Positions 33,552-41,982 of a stretch of 54,321 nt of DNA are shown one piece after another (within the stretch, counting starts at the first letter, position 1; each line of letters opens with the position of its first letter). Made by a program: the position numbers and the translations under genes. The notes beneath the pieces are model-generated. The model worked only from the letters and a program-made list of their open reading frames with translations, was not told where the DNA came from and did no database searches. The stretch comes from CAZWSE01 sp964636575 (GTDB taxonomy: Bacteria; Pseudomonadota; Alphaproteobacteria; Rhodobacterales; Rhodobacteraceae): contig CAZWSE010000005.1 of the NCBI GenBank assembly GCA_964636575.1, forward strand, positions 1 to 54,321. Direction: 5' to 3'.

Positions 33552-34409
33552 ATGACACAAACAGCTCTCATTCTTGGCGCAACCGGCCGTTTCGGTCGCA
33601 ACACCGCAACTGCTTTTGAGACCGCAGGCTGGGCCGTGCGCCGGTTTGACCGGTCCAAAGACAGTCTTGAAGACGCCGCCAAAGGCGTCGATGTGATCGT
33701 TTCAGGCTGGAACCCCGAATACACGGATTGGGCCGAACAAGTCCCAAAGCTGCATGCGCAGGTGATCAAGGCCGCCTTGGCCAATGATGTGACAGTGATC
33801 TTGCCTGGGAACGTCTACGTTTTCGGCGAAGCGACAGCTGCCCCGTGGTCCGAAGTAACCGCACACAGAGCCGAAAACCCTTTGGGCCGCATCCGTATTG
33901 ATATGGAAAAAGCCTATCGTGACAGTGGCGTTCAGACCATTCTGCTACGGGCCGGTGATTATCTGGACACCGAAGCCTCTGGCAACTGGTTCGATGAAAT
34001 CATGACGACCAAACTGCACAAAGGTAAGTTCATTTACCCCGGTGCCTTGGACCGTAAACATGCTTTTGCGTACCTGCCGGATGTGGCGCGTGCGGCTGTG
34101 AGGTTGGCTGAAATGCGGGCCGACCTGCCCCAGTACATTGACGTGCCGTTTCAGGGATACACGCTGACAGGTCGTGATCTGGCGGCTGCGGTACAGGCCG
34201 CCTCGGGTTATCCGGTCAAAGCCAAATCAATGAACTGGCTGCCGTTGCACATTGCCAAACTGTTCTGGCCATTGGGGCGTAAGCTGATCGAGATGCAGTA
34301 CCTGTGGAACACGCCGCATTGTCTTGATGGCTCAAAGATGAACAGTCTGCTGCCCGACTTTAAGCACACCCCGCTGGTGCAAGCGTTGAAAACGGCGCTG
34401 CCTCAGTAA
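33552..34409 (+). CDS. NAD(P)-binding epimerase/reductase-like protein (atypical SDR)
   Basis: A 285-residue Rossmann-fold protein. The N-terminal cofactor motif is ALILGATGRFGRNTATAFE. Later come ILPGNVYVFGE, the motif LRAGDYLDTEASGNWFDE, and DRKHAFAYLPDVARAAVRL, as in extended or atypical short-chain dehydrogenases. There is no clear catalytic YxxxK, so the reaction cannot be assigned. The start at 33552 follows AAGGAAA; an in-frame ATG at 33504 lies inside the operator-like repeat. It is probably controlled by the divergent LysR regulator. Confidence 0.87.
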   Translation: MTQTALILGATGRFGRNTATAFETAGWAVRRFDRSKDSLEDAAKGVDVIVSGWNPEYTDWAEQVPKLHAQVIKAALANDVTVILPGNVYVFGEATAAPWSEVTAHRAENPLGRIRIDMEKAYRDSGVQTILLRAGDYLDTEASGNWFDEIMTTKLHKGKFIYPGALDRKHAFAYLPDVARAAVRLAEMRADLPQYIDVPFQGYTLTGRDLAAAVQAASGYPVKAKSMNWLPLHIAKLFWPLGRKLIEMQYLWNTPHCLDGSKMNSLLPDFKHTPLVQALKTALPQ

Positions 34410-35458
34410 TCCAGATCAACCCAGACCAGACGGTGACGGCTTGCGGCGGTCACCGTTTCGTCGTTTGCTGGCCAGTGTACGCCGCTGTCCAACACGGTCC
34501 AATCGGCAGAGGGTAAAACGTAGTCGACCCGTAGGTTGCCCGGCCCTTTGGGCGGCGGAAAGCTGGCGGTGTCCAAGGCGGGATCACCTGTGTGGGTTTG
34601 GTCGGGTATAGTACCACCCGCGCTGACCGGTGCGGGGTCTTGCAGCCTTGGATCCGACAGTAAGGACCGGATTGCCTGTTGCCTGCCTTCGCTGTCCGCT
34701 GGATCAAGGTTCGCATCCCCTGCAAGCACAAACCTTTGGTCGGGCGCCGGTCCGAACGCGCCGTCCAAGTACAGCTGCCAGAACCGGATTTCATCATGGT
34801 TGCGCAGACCGTTGTAGTCGGCTTCGGTGTCAAAGACGGGCGGGGTTGCATGAAAGGTCAGGATGGTCACGGTGGATGCATCGGGCAGCGTCAAAGGCAC
34901 CGCCCAGTGCCCGCCGGAGGACAGACGTTGAGTTCTGTGCACCTGTTGTGACGGGAAGGGGCCGTCGGCGGTCACGGGAAGCTGTGCGTCTGGGATATCG
35001 GTCCAAAGGGTGTGCGTGAAATCTTGAACAGCCTCCACTTGGATCGGGTGTTTGGATAGTAGCGCCATCGCGCCTTCTCCGTAGAAAGCGCCATAGCCTT
35101 GGGCATCGTTTGCAGTGCCCCGTTTGCCGTCCCCGTTCATGTCCAGCCCTGTTGGCACGCCTCTGTTGGTGTCGCCTGCGAAGCGGTGAGGATAGTTGCT
35201 GCCGGCCTCGGCTAGCGCGTCTGCAAAGGCGTTCAGGGTGACACGGTTCAGATCGTGGTCGATGCCTTGCAGGACCAAAATATCAGGGTCGGTCTGAGTG
35301 ATCACCGCAATAACGGCGGCGATCTGAGGGTCTTTGCCCGCACGGATGTCGCGCAACAATAGGCCGGGGCCTTTGCGTTCAAGCTCTGTGTTGTAGGTGG
35401 CGACGCGCAGGGTGTCGGCAGTGGCGCCGCTGACAAGCAGCGCCAGTGTGAAGATCAG
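34403..35458 (-). CDS. Secreted endonuclease/exonuclease/phosphatase-fold protein, apparent CTG start
   Basis: A 351-residue protein if read from CTG 35458. It has EEP-fold motifs: RVATYNTELERKG, DILVLQGIDHDLN, FVLAGDANLDPADS, LRVDYVLPSADW and the C-terminal ASRHRLVWVD. In active members the last motif is SDH; here it is SRH, so one catalytic Asp is replaced. No ATG, GTG or TTG lies in frame close to the start; CTG 35458 overlaps the upstream stop (C-TGA) and gives a good signal peptide, MIFTLALLVSGATA with cleavage before DTLRV. The only ATG in frame (35575) would overlap the upstream gene by 120 bases and give a non-secretory N-terminus. It is coupled to the upstream membrane-protein gene. 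Confidence 0.75.
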   Translation of the reverse strand: MIFTLALLVSGATADTLRVATYNTELERKGPGLLLRDIRAGKDPQIAAVIAVITQTDPDILVLQGIDHDLNRVTLNAFADALAEAGSNYPHRFAGDTNRGVPTGLDMNGDGKRGTANDAQGYGAFYGEGAMALLSKHPIQVEAVQDFTHTLWTDIPDAQLPVTADGPFPSQQVHRTQRLSSGGHWAVPLTLPDASTVTILTFHATPPVFDTEADYNGLRNHDEIRFWQLYLDGAFGPAPDQRFVLAGDANLDPADSEGRQQAIRSLLSDPRLQDPAPVSAGGTIPDQTHTGDPALDTASFPPPKGPGNLRVDYVLPSADWTVLDSGVHWPANDETVTAASRHRLVWVDLDY

Positions 35459-36288
35459 GCGGGCTGCATCATCTCTGCATCTGCGTAGGCACGCTTGCGC
35501 TTTTCCTCGATCAGATCGGCGACCTTGCCCATGGCGATGCCGCGCATAATCATGCTGGCGGGAAGAAAGGCCCATGCGGTCATCGTCCAGATCAAAGTTG
35601 ACGGGTTCTGAAGTGAAATCGGATCCACCATATCAGAGGCGGCCTTAACGATCGCCGGAATAAGGAAAGGCAGCAAAAAGCCTAACATAATGTTAATTTG
35701 GCTGTCGCGCTTGAGACGGTGCAAGACGTCGCCGCCTGCTGTGGGGTCAAACAGTGGCAAGTTGGTCCAGACGTTGAACGCCCCGTTACGGGTCGGCCAA
35801 TTGAAGATGCGGACCATAAGAATAAAGGCAGCAAGGGCTGTGATGGACACAAGGTAGGACAGCCCTGCGGCAGTACGCACAGCGTTGATCAGTTGTTGCG
35901 ATGCGCCATCTGGCAGCATCAATACGACAAGGCGAACGGGCGAGTACGGGAAATCGATGGCATTGCCGAGAATTGTCCCGATGGACGTCAAAGCGTTGGT
36001 CATAGCCGTTGGCTCATATTGGCCTTTGGCAATCGCCGTAAGTGCAAAAACGGTCACAAAAAGTGCGATGAACCGCAACCGATTAAACGGAGGGGCATCC
36101 CTGAATTCGACAATGCTCGGGAAGTTTGAGTTGTATTCGACGAAGGTCAGTCCCGCCGCAAGGATGATCATGAACGTCACAATCTGCGTGGCGTCCGCGG
36201 TCATACCGGGCAGAAACAGTGCTGGCGTGGCAACAACCAATCCAACCAAAAAGGCGCGTACAGCTGCGCCTGACATACGTGCAATCAC
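35455..36288 (-). CDS. Conserved membrane protein of unknown function
   Basis: A 277-residue protein with about six membrane segments (for example GLVVATPALFLPGM, IVTFMIILAAGLTFVEY, RFIALFVTVFALTAIA and IMLGFLLPFLIPAIV). The start is GTG 36288, eight bases after AGGGA; ATG 36276 is an alternative. It has no motif I recognise beyond a conserved-looking FNWPTRNGAFNVWTNLP patch. It is the first gene of a two-gene unit with the EEP-fold protein. Confidence 0.75.
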   Translation of the reverse strand: MIARMSGAAVRAFLVGLVVATPALFLPGMTADATQIVTFMIILAAGLTFVEYNSNFPSIVEFRDAPPFNRLRFIALFVTVFALTAIAKGQYEPTAMTNALTSIGTILGNAIDFPYSPVRLVVLMLPDGASQQLINAVRTAAGLSYLVSITALAAFILMVRIFNWPTRNGAFNVWTNLPLFDPTAGGDVLHRLKRDSQINIMLGFLLPFLIPAIVKAASDMVDPISLQNPSTLIWTMTAWAFLPASMIMRGIAMGKVADLIEEKRKRAYADAEMMQPA

Positions 36289-36654
36289 GTCTCGATCCCT
36301 TCAAACTGGCTAGGCCTTCATGGCCCTTGTCCAACTTGAGCGCGCCAATTAAGACGCCTTGCCTCATTCTTGCCACATTTGTGCCTTCATTCGGCTGGCT
36401 GCTCAAGTCAGGGTTCAATAGAGCGGGAGAATGCGGCGGTTATGTGGAAAAACTGGTGCTACTTTGCATCAAAGCTGGTGCGGGAATGCGGCATTAACCA
36501 TTTGGATACAATATGTTGTGGGGTAGGGGGCAAATTCCACAAGCTTGGTTTCGTCCTTGGCGACAGACTGGTTCCGTGATTCATCACGTTTGGTCGCTTG
36601 AGGCGTGCGGTGATTCAGACGAAGGCGCGTGCATTGCCCCTTCGTCTGCCATTT
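36289..36654. other. Intergenic region without a convincing gene
   Basis: 366 bases between two minus-strand genes. The only clear structure is the inverted repeat at 36616-36648; short frames here lack ribosome sites and family features. The promoter of the membrane-protein gene at 36288 should lie at the left end, but I could not pick one out. Confidence 0.5.
36616..36648 (-). terminator. Possible terminator hairpin after the alpha/beta hydrolase
   Basis: CAGACGAAGG (36616-36625) and CCTTCGTCTG (36639-36648) are perfect inverted copies with a 13-base loop, seven bases past the hydrolase stop at 36655. There is no T run after it on the minus strand, so termination would be atypical. Confidence 0.45.
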
Positions 36655-37671
36655 TCAGAAGCTCGATTTTAGAAAGTTAGACACATAGGTCTTTATCTCA
36701 TCGTGGATGTCGCTGCGGGCACGGGCGGATACACTTACACAGAGCGGACCTTCGTTTGATCCATCCAATATCTTCTGCCCGATGGGCGTACAGGTTCCTA
36801 GAAAGCTGAAGTGGTGTGCCCCCTCAACGTAGGTCAAAGCGCCTTCATTCAGATGCGGCATGAGTTTGGTGCCATCAAGCGGGGCAGGTATGGTTTCGCG
36901 TCCGCCCAAGTTCACAATAGCAACGGGAATATCGACTGCGTTCAGGCTTTCAGAGGTGTAGGCTTGAGCCAATGCCGGATCAATGGAAACGACAGCCGTT
37001 AAACGTGGGTCAAGATTGCTTTGGTCAAATCGGGCTTGGTCTGCTGTATTCAAATCCACACCACCTTCGGCAAACCACGCGCAATCAAACATCGACGGGT
37101 TGGCGGTGCAGTATTCCACGTAGGATTGCTTGCTCACACGGGCACCGGCAGCCGCCAGAACCGTGTAGCCACCGAGTGAGAACCCAACGGCACCGACTTT
37201 GCCCATGTCAGGGGAAAGCCCCGCTACCTTTGTCTTTTCGAAGTGATCAAGAATGGCCGAGATATCTTCGGGCCGTTGCCAGACCTTTAAGGTCTCAAGC
37301 TGTGTGGAATCCCCCGATGTGCTGCCGGGGTGGTTTGTGGCTGCGACGATCATACCCTGATCGGCCAGATAGCTTGCGATCCAACCGATGTTCAACGCGT
37401 TGCCACCGGACCCGTGCGATAGAATGACCAAGGGATAAGCGCCCGGAAGCGGATCCGCATCGGGGCGCACTTGGTGCCCATTGAACACCGCGTTGTTGCC
37501 GAGTGTGATTTCCGCGTCGGTGCTTTCCGACGGATACCAGATGTGCAGCGGGATCGTCTGGTCGCGGTGCTCTGCTTGCACTTTGGTGGTCGTATATCCA
37601 GCGGCTTGGGCGCTGACGGCGGCGGTCAAGGCCAGCCCGAGGGCTATTGCGGTTGTTAGTTTGTGTGCCAT
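36655..37671 (-). CDS. Exported alpha/beta hydrolase (dienelactone hydrolase / PAF-acetylhydrolase-like)
   Basis: A 338-residue secreted hydrolase. The signal peptide is about residues 1-22 (TTAIALGLALTAAVSAQA). The mature protein has the oxyanion region ILSHGSGGNALNIGW, the motif ATNHPGSTSGDS, the nucleophile elbow GAVGFSLGGYTVLAA (Ser) and the late His in VEGAHHFSFLGTC. This pattern is that of the 'predicted dienelactone hydrolase' and lipoprotein-PLA2-like families; the ester substrate is unknown. The start at 37671 follows AAAGGAGA. It is divergent from an AraC-type regulator with direct-repeat sites between. Confidence 0.9.
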   Translation of the reverse strand: MAHKLTTAIALGLALTAAVSAQAAGYTTTKVQAEHRDQTIPLHIWYPSESTDAEITLGNNAVFNGHQVRPDADPLPGAYPLVILSHGSGGNALNIGWIASYLADQGMIVAATNHPGSTSGDSTQLETLKVWQRPEDISAILDHFEKTKVAGLSPDMGKVGAVGFSLGGYTVLAAAGARVSKQSYVEYCTANPSMFDCAWFAEGGVDLNTADQARFDQSNLDPRLTAVVSIDPALAQAYTSESLNAVDIPVAIVNLGGRETIPAPLDGTKLMPHLNEGALTYVEGAHHFSFLGTCTPIGQKILDGSNEGPLCVSVSARARSDIHDEIKTYVSNFLKSSF

Positions 37672-37733
37672 GGGTCGTCTCCTTTTATGAATTTGTCTCG
37701 GAGACTGATTTGGCAAAGGAGCGGGTCTTTTGC

Positions 37734-37770
37734 GTCCTTGATCGTGATATAGGTCGTCCCTGATCGCGAT
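37734..37770. promoter_or_regulatory. Direct-repeat operator for the AraC-type regulator
   Basis: GTCCTTGATCGTGAT (37734-37748) and GTCCCTGATCGCGAT (37756-37770) match at 13 of 15 positions with a 22-base period, the two-turn spacing typical of AraC half-sites. TATATC on the minus strand (37751-37746) is a possible -10 box for the hydrolase with no good -35, as expected of an activated promoter. Confidence 0.55.
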
Positions 37771-37816
37771 TGAGGGCATAAAGGGTCAAGACCAACCGAG
37801 ATGAGATTGATCCAAG

Positions 37817-38803
37817 ATGCTGTCCATTCCCCTGACGTTCGTTCTTGCTGGTGCCGCTTTTGCGGTGCTTTGGGTCGACAGTCTTTCGGGCGGAACCGAA
37901 AAGCGCCGCTGGTGGCTGCGGGCCTTCCTGATCCTGTTCATCATTCAAGAAATCATTATCGGGCTCAGGTTTGGCTATGGGATTGAACAGGTCAAACAGA
38001 TCCAACCTTTGACCGCCGCGTTGATCCCGCCGTTGGCTTATCTCAGCTTCACGCGACCGCAGTTGACCCCAAAGGTTTTGATCCACTTGGTGCCCTTCGT
38101 CTTGGTGGTTGCGGTGCTGATGGTCTTCTATAGGGCCGTGGATGTCATACTGGCGCTGAACAATTTGTTCTACGCGGTGGCCCTTGCACGGCGCGGGCTT
38201 GCTGGCCCGGACGGGCTGAGCTGGGTTGAGATCGGGCGCAGTAAGTTCGCGATGATCCTCTTGTGGGTGCTGGTGGTGGTCTTGCTGGTGTCTGGCTTGA
38301 CCGATCTGGCCATTTCTTACGATTTCCAAAGCACGGATGGGTCCAACACCGGCAAAATCGCCAGTTGGGCGACGCTTGTGGGCACGGTAACGGTGGTGGC
38401 TTGTGTGCTTTTGTATCGCCGCTTTGGCGTGACCGGCACGCAGGGGGATACCCAATCTGACAAGGATCAAAACGCGAAGGTGTTTGACCAGTTGCAGGCC
38501 TTTTTGAAGGACGACCCACTGTACCTTGATCCGGATATCAACCTGAACCGGATCGCGCGGCGGATGAAGCTGCCGGCCCGCGATGTGTCAAAGGCGATCA
38601 ACGGGCAGACAGGGTTGAACGTATCCCAGTTCATCAATGAGGCTCGTGTAGGCGAGGCCTGCCGGTTGTTGCAGGACACTGATCTGTCGATCACGCAGAT
38701 CATCTACGCCAGCGGGTTTAACACCAAGTCGAATTTCAACCGCGAATTCACCCGCGTCACCGCGAGCACCCCGTCTGAGTGGCGCTCGCGGAACAAGGGT
38801 TAG
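37817..38803 (+). CDS. Membrane-anchored AraC-family transcriptional regulator
   Basis: A 328-residue protein. The first 205 residues contain about six to seven membrane segments (PLTFVLAGAAFAVLWVDS, FLILFIIQEIIIGL, LIHLVPFVLVVAVLMVFY and LLWVLVVVLLVSGL). The last 110 form two AraC helix-turn-helices (DINLNRIARRMKLPARDVSK and ITQIIYASGFNTKSNFNREF then VTASTPSEW). Membrane AraC proteins bind DNA from the membrane and probably sense a signal there. It is divergent from the secreted hydrolase, its likely target. Its stop overlaps the convergent leuD stop by four bases. Confidence 0.9.
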   Translation: MLSIPLTFVLAGAAFAVLWVDSLSGGTEKRRWWLRAFLILFIIQEIIIGLRFGYGIEQVKQIQPLTAALIPPLAYLSFTRPQLTPKVLIHLVPFVLVVAVLMVFYRAVDVILALNNLFYAVALARRGLAGPDGLSWVEIGRSKFAMILLWVLVVVLLVSGLTDLAISYDFQSTDGSNTGKIASWATLVGTVTVVACVLLYRRFGVTGTQGDTQSDKDQNAKVFDQLQAFLKDDPLYLDPDINLNRIARRMKLPARDVSKAINGQTGLNVSQFINEARVGEACRLLQDTDLSITQIIYASGFNTKSNFNREFTRVTASTPSEWRSRNKG

Positions 38804-39405
38804 ACCCAAGGACGTGCTTGCGTCGCTGCAGCCTCGTAGGTGTCGATCGAGGCGGCTTTTTCCATGGTCAGGCCAATGTCATCGAGGCCCTCCATCAAGC
38901 ACCGTTTCTTGAAGGCGTCGACTTCGAAGCTGAATACATCGCCGTCGGATGTAGTGACGGTTTGGGCCTCTAAGTCGATAGTGACCCGTGCGTTGGCGCC
39001 TTTTTCGGCGTCGGCCATGATCACATCTACCTGCTCTTGCGGCAAAGCAATCGGCAGGATGCCGTTCTTGAAGCAGTTGTTATAGAAGATGTCCGCGTAG
39101 CTAGGCGCGATAACGCAGCGGATGCCAAAGTCTTTGATCGCCCAAGGGGCATGTTCGCGGGATGATCCGCAGCCGAAGTTGTCACCCGCCACCAGAATTT
39201 CCGCATCGCGATACTGCGGTTTGTTCAGGACGAACTCAGGGATTTCCTTGCCATCGTCATCATAGCGCATTTCGTCAAAGAGGTTCACCCCAAGGCCGGA
39301 GCGCTTGATGGTTTTGAGAAATTGCTTGGGGATGATCATATCGGTGTCGATGTTGATCAAGGGCATTGGTGCGGCAATGCCGGTCAGTGTGTTGAACTTG
39401 TCCAT
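38800..39405 (-). CDS. leuD: 3-isopropylmalate dehydratase small subunit
   Basis: A 201-residue small subunit of isopropylmalate isomerase, step two of leucine synthesis. It begins MDKFNTLTGIAAPMPL at ATG 39405, eight bases after AGGAGA, and has INIDTDMIIPKQFL, GDNFGCGSSREHAPWAI and CVIAPSYADIFYNNCFKNG. The reading frame does not stop upstream: it continues through a 134-codon ORF with a twin-arginine signal up to GTG 39807. The strong internal ribosome site says LeuD itself starts at 39405, but a 335-residue fused product is also possible. Confidence 0.95.
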   Translation of the reverse strand: MDKFNTLTGIAAPMPLINIDTDMIIPKQFLKTIKRSGLGVNLFDEMRYDDDGKEIPEFVLNKPQYRDAEILVAGDNFGCGSSREHAPWAIKDFGIRCVIAPSYADIFYNNCFKNGILPIALPQEQVDVIMADAEKGANARVTIDLEAQTVTTSDGDVFSFEVDAFKKRCLMEGLDDIGLTMEKAASIDTYEAAATQARPWV

Positions 39406-39807
39406 TGGTGTCTCCTGCGCGCGGGGCGCTTTGTCTTGAATTTGGGTTTGGGGGGCTGATGTAGCGGTTTGTGCCGCGACAACACTGCCACTGGGGCGCT
39501 GCCAAACGCGCGAGCGCGCCCAACGTCCTGCTTGGGTCGTGCCTTGAAGCGGGCCCAGAACGCCTTGTTTTGACAGATCCGCCAGCAAGGCCTCCGTTTG
39601 ATCAACCCGCAAGCCCAGTTGTTTGGCCAGTGAAAAGACCGAAAAACTAACGCGGGAACGTGCTTGATCCATCGCCAGCTTATAGGCCAATGCGGGGTAA
39701 GCGGCGGTGCGGGATGCAACACCCGCCGCTGCGCCAAGACGCTGCGACGGCAAAAGGGGCGCCGTCAGTGCAGCCCCCAAAAGTTGCAAAAACCCGCGAC
39801 GTTTCAC
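39406..39807 (-). CDS. Tat-signal ORF reading in frame into leuD (no stop of its own)
   Basis: 134 codons from GTG 39807, which directly follows the leuC stop and has GGGAG nine bases upstream. It begins MKRRGFLQLLGAALTAPLLP, a twin-arginine-like signal (the second position is K-R-R-G-F-L). Then come LAYKLAMDQARSRVSFSVFS and a winged-helix-like stretch, KQLGLRVDQTEALLADLSKQ. The end is a Gln/Thr/Ala-rich linker that contains the leuD ribosome site. I recall a short Tat-signal protein between leuC and leuD in relatives; here it has no stop, so it is either a fusion with LeuD or a frame that lost its stop. Confidence 0.6.
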
Positions 39808-41214
39808 TTACATCAGCTCCCGTACGTCTGTCAGCTTGCCGGTCAGTGCTGCTGCCGCTGCCATTGCGGGCGACATGAGGTGTGTTCGCCCCCCACGGCC
39901 TTGGCGGCCTTCAAAGTTGCGGTTTGATGTGGCCGCGCAGCGCTCTTCCGGTTGCAGCTGGTCGGGGTTCATCGCCAGACACATGGAACAGCCCGCAAGA
40001 CGCCATTCGAAACCGGCGTCTTTGAAGATTTGGGCAAGGCCCTCTTCTTCCGCCTGCGCCCGCACAAGGCCAGAGCCTGGAACGACCATCGCGCGGATGC
40101 CGTCTTTCTTCTTTTTACCTTTCAGGATTTCAGCCGCAGCCCGCAAATCCTCGATCCGGCCGTTGGTGCAGGACCCGATGAAGACTGTATCAATTGCTAC
40201 GTCCGACAAAGGTGTGCCCGCAGTCAGGCCCATGTAATCAAGGCTGCGCTGGGCTGCTTCAACCTTGCCGCCTTCAAAATCGGTCGAGGCTGGCACGGCA
40301 GCTGTAATCGGCAGAACGTCTTCGGGGGAAGTACCCCATGTGACCACGGGTGCGATATCTTCGCCTTTCAGGGTCACAACCTTGTCCCAGTGGGCGTCGT
40401 CATCTGAATAAAGCGTTTTCCACCATGCGAGGGCGGCTTCCCATTGCGCACCCTTCGGCGCATGAGGACGACCCATGCAGTATTCATAGGTTTTCTCATC
40501 CGGTGCGATCAGCCCGGCACGCGCGCCGCCTTCGATGGCCATGTTGCAGACAGTCATCCGCCCTTCCATGGACAAATCGCGGATCGCCTCGCCACAGTAT
40601 TCGATGACATAGCCGGTGCCGCCTGCGGTGCCTGTGGCCCCGATGACGGACAGAGTGATGTCTTTGGCGGTCACGCCCGGCGCGAGCTTGCCGGTGATTT
40701 CGACCTTCATGTTCTTACCCTTGCGCTGGATCAACGTTTGGGTGGCCAGCACATGTTCAACCTCGGACGTGCCAATGCCGTGGGCCAATGCGCCAAATGC
40801 GCCGTGTGTCGCTGTGTGGCTGTCGCCGCAGACGACGGTCATGCCGGGCAGGGTCCAACCTTGTTCAGGCCCGACGATATGCACAATGCCCTGACGGACA
40901 TCAGATACGGGATAATAGTGGATACCAAAGTCCTTGGCATTCTTATCCAGCGCGTCGACCTGAATGCGGCTGTCAGGGGTCATCGTGGTTGCATCCGCGC
41001 GGTCAAGCGTCGTCGGCACGTTGTGATCAGGCACCGCGATTGTCTTTTCGGGGGCACGAACGTCACGGCCAGACATGCGTAGACCTTCAAAGGCCTGCGG
41101 GCTTGTCACTTCGTGGACCAGATGGCGGTCGATGTACAAAAGGCAGGTGCCGTCTTCGGCTTCGTGGGCGACATGTGCGTCCCAGATTTTATCATAGAGC
41201 GTTTTGGGGGACAT
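39808..41214 (-). CDS. leuC: 3-isopropylmalate dehydratase large subunit
   Basis: A 468-residue aconitase-family subunit that carries the [4Fe-4S] cluster. Cluster ligands lie in FIGSCTNGRIEDL and the GCSMCLAMNPD motif (two Cys). TVVCGDSHTATHGAFGALA and RADATTMTPD are other family signatures. With LeuD it interconverts 2- and 3-isopropylmalate. Its leader holds an imperfect hairpin (41268-41290), but I found no Leu-codon-rich leader peptide, so attenuation is not supported. The Tat ORF and leuD follow without a gap. Confidence 0.98.
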   Translation of the reverse strand: MSPKTLYDKIWDAHVAHEAEDGTCLLYIDRHLVHEVTSPQAFEGLRMSGRDVRAPEKTIAVPDHNVPTTLDRADATTMTPDSRIQVDALDKNAKDFGIHYYPVSDVRQGIVHIVGPEQGWTLPGMTVVCGDSHTATHGAFGALAHGIGTSEVEHVLATQTLIQRKGKNMKVEITGKLAPGVTAKDITLSVIGATGTAGGTGYVIEYCGEAIRDLSMEGRMTVCNMAIEGGARAGLIAPDEKTYEYCMGRPHAPKGAQWEAALAWWKTLYSDDDAHWDKVVTLKGEDIAPVVTWGTSPEDVLPITAAVPASTDFEGGKVEAAQRSLDYMGLTAGTPLSDVAIDTVFIGSCTNGRIEDLRAAAEILKGKKKKDGIRAMVVPGSGLVRAQAEEEGLAQIFKDAGFEWRLAGCSMCLAMNPDQLQPEERCAATSNRNFEGRQGRGGRTHLMSPAMAAAAALTGKLTDVRELM

Positions 41215-41359
41215 AGGTCCTCTCCCGATGTTGTTGATTTGGATGGTTTGAAAAATGGAAAGCGGGGCGCGCCACCCTTATAGGTGCGCGAGAATGGTTT
41301 GGTCTGCGCCGAAGAACCGCTCTGTCAGGCGGATACGGTCGTTGATGTCAAACAAAGCG

Positions 41360-41394
41360 GTCATACCCGCTTGCATACAACGGGCGGGTATGAC
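41360..41394. repeat. Perfect inverted repeat upstream of leuC
   Basis: GTCATACCCGC (41360-41370) and GCGGGTATGAC (41384-41394) are perfect 11-base inverted copies with a 13-base loop, between the VPLPA-CTERM stop (41455) and leuC. No T run follows on either strand, so it may be an operator or a weak terminator. Confidence 0.6.
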
Positions 41395-41454
41395 GTTCAA
41401 GTTATGGGGCAAGCGATCGGGGCGCCAATCAGCCCATTCGTATGGTTATTCGTG

Positions 41455-41982
41455 TCAGCCCTTGCGAACGGACCTGCGCAGACCCAAGGCCCCAAGCCCG
41501 CTAAGGAGCAAAAGCACAGATGCCGGCAAGGGAATCGCCGCAGTCTCAACCGTGTAGTTGCCTAGTGCGATGGGGGCACCACCGTTGGGAAGGTAATTCA
41601 CATACCACTCTGCCGGAACAGGGCTGCCGGAACTGCTGGTCAATGAAAACACACATTCGCCAACCCCGCATGACAGCGGATTGTTCAGGAAATCGAAGGT
41701 GTTGAAGGCGACCGAATTGTAAAACCCGCCAAATCCGCCGGGCGTACCGGTGACCCAGTTGTTTGCGGCATCATACAACGGGGCTTCGCTGCCTGTGCCA
41801 AGGGTATCAAAGACCCCACCTTCGAGCGTGAAAGACCCTGCGGTGACGGCACCTCCGGCGTCTGGGGCCTCAAAGGTGCCCAAAACCACGGAAGAGCCAA
41901 CATCAACGACTGAAAAGGTTCCAGCGTTTGTAGGGAAGGCGCAGGCACAGGCCAGCGCAGAGAGCATAAAGGAACGAAACAT
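41455..41982 (-). CDS. Secreted VPLPA-CTERM (PEP-CTERM class) protein
   Basis: A 175-residue exported protein. The signal peptide is residues 1-20 (FMLSALACACAFPTNA). The body is Gly/Ser/Thr-rich with beta-strand character and two Cys close together (LSCGVGECVFSL). The C-terminus is a sorting signal: the IPLPAS motif, a hydrophobic helix (VLLLLSGLGALGL) and a basic tail (RRSVRKG). Such proteins are processed by exosortase-type enzymes and go to the surface or extracellular matrix. No exosortase gene is in the window. The start at 41982 follows AAGGAG. Confidence 0.9.
   Translation of the reverse strand: MFRSFMLSALACACAFPTNAGTFSVVDVGSSVVLGTFEAPDAGGAVTAGSFTLEGGVFDTLGTGSEAPLYDAANNWVTGTPGGFGGFYNSVAFNTFDFLNNPLSCGVGECVFSLTSSSGSPVPAEWYVNYLPNGGAPIALGNYTVETAAIPLPASVLLLLSGLGALGLRRSVRKG

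Noticed and set aside
36409..36424. GGGTTCAATAGAG considered as a tRNA T-loop
   Set aside because: No acceptor, D or anticodon stems can be built around it; no tRNA was found in any gap.
36370..36579. Plus-strand frame of 69 codons in the 36.3-36.65 kb gap
   Set aside because: No ribosome site, no domain or membrane pattern, and codon choice unlike neighbouring genes.
41268..41290. Imperfect hairpin in the leuC leader considered as an attenuator
   Set aside because: One bulged base, no T run, and no leucine-rich leader peptide between 41215 and 41454.
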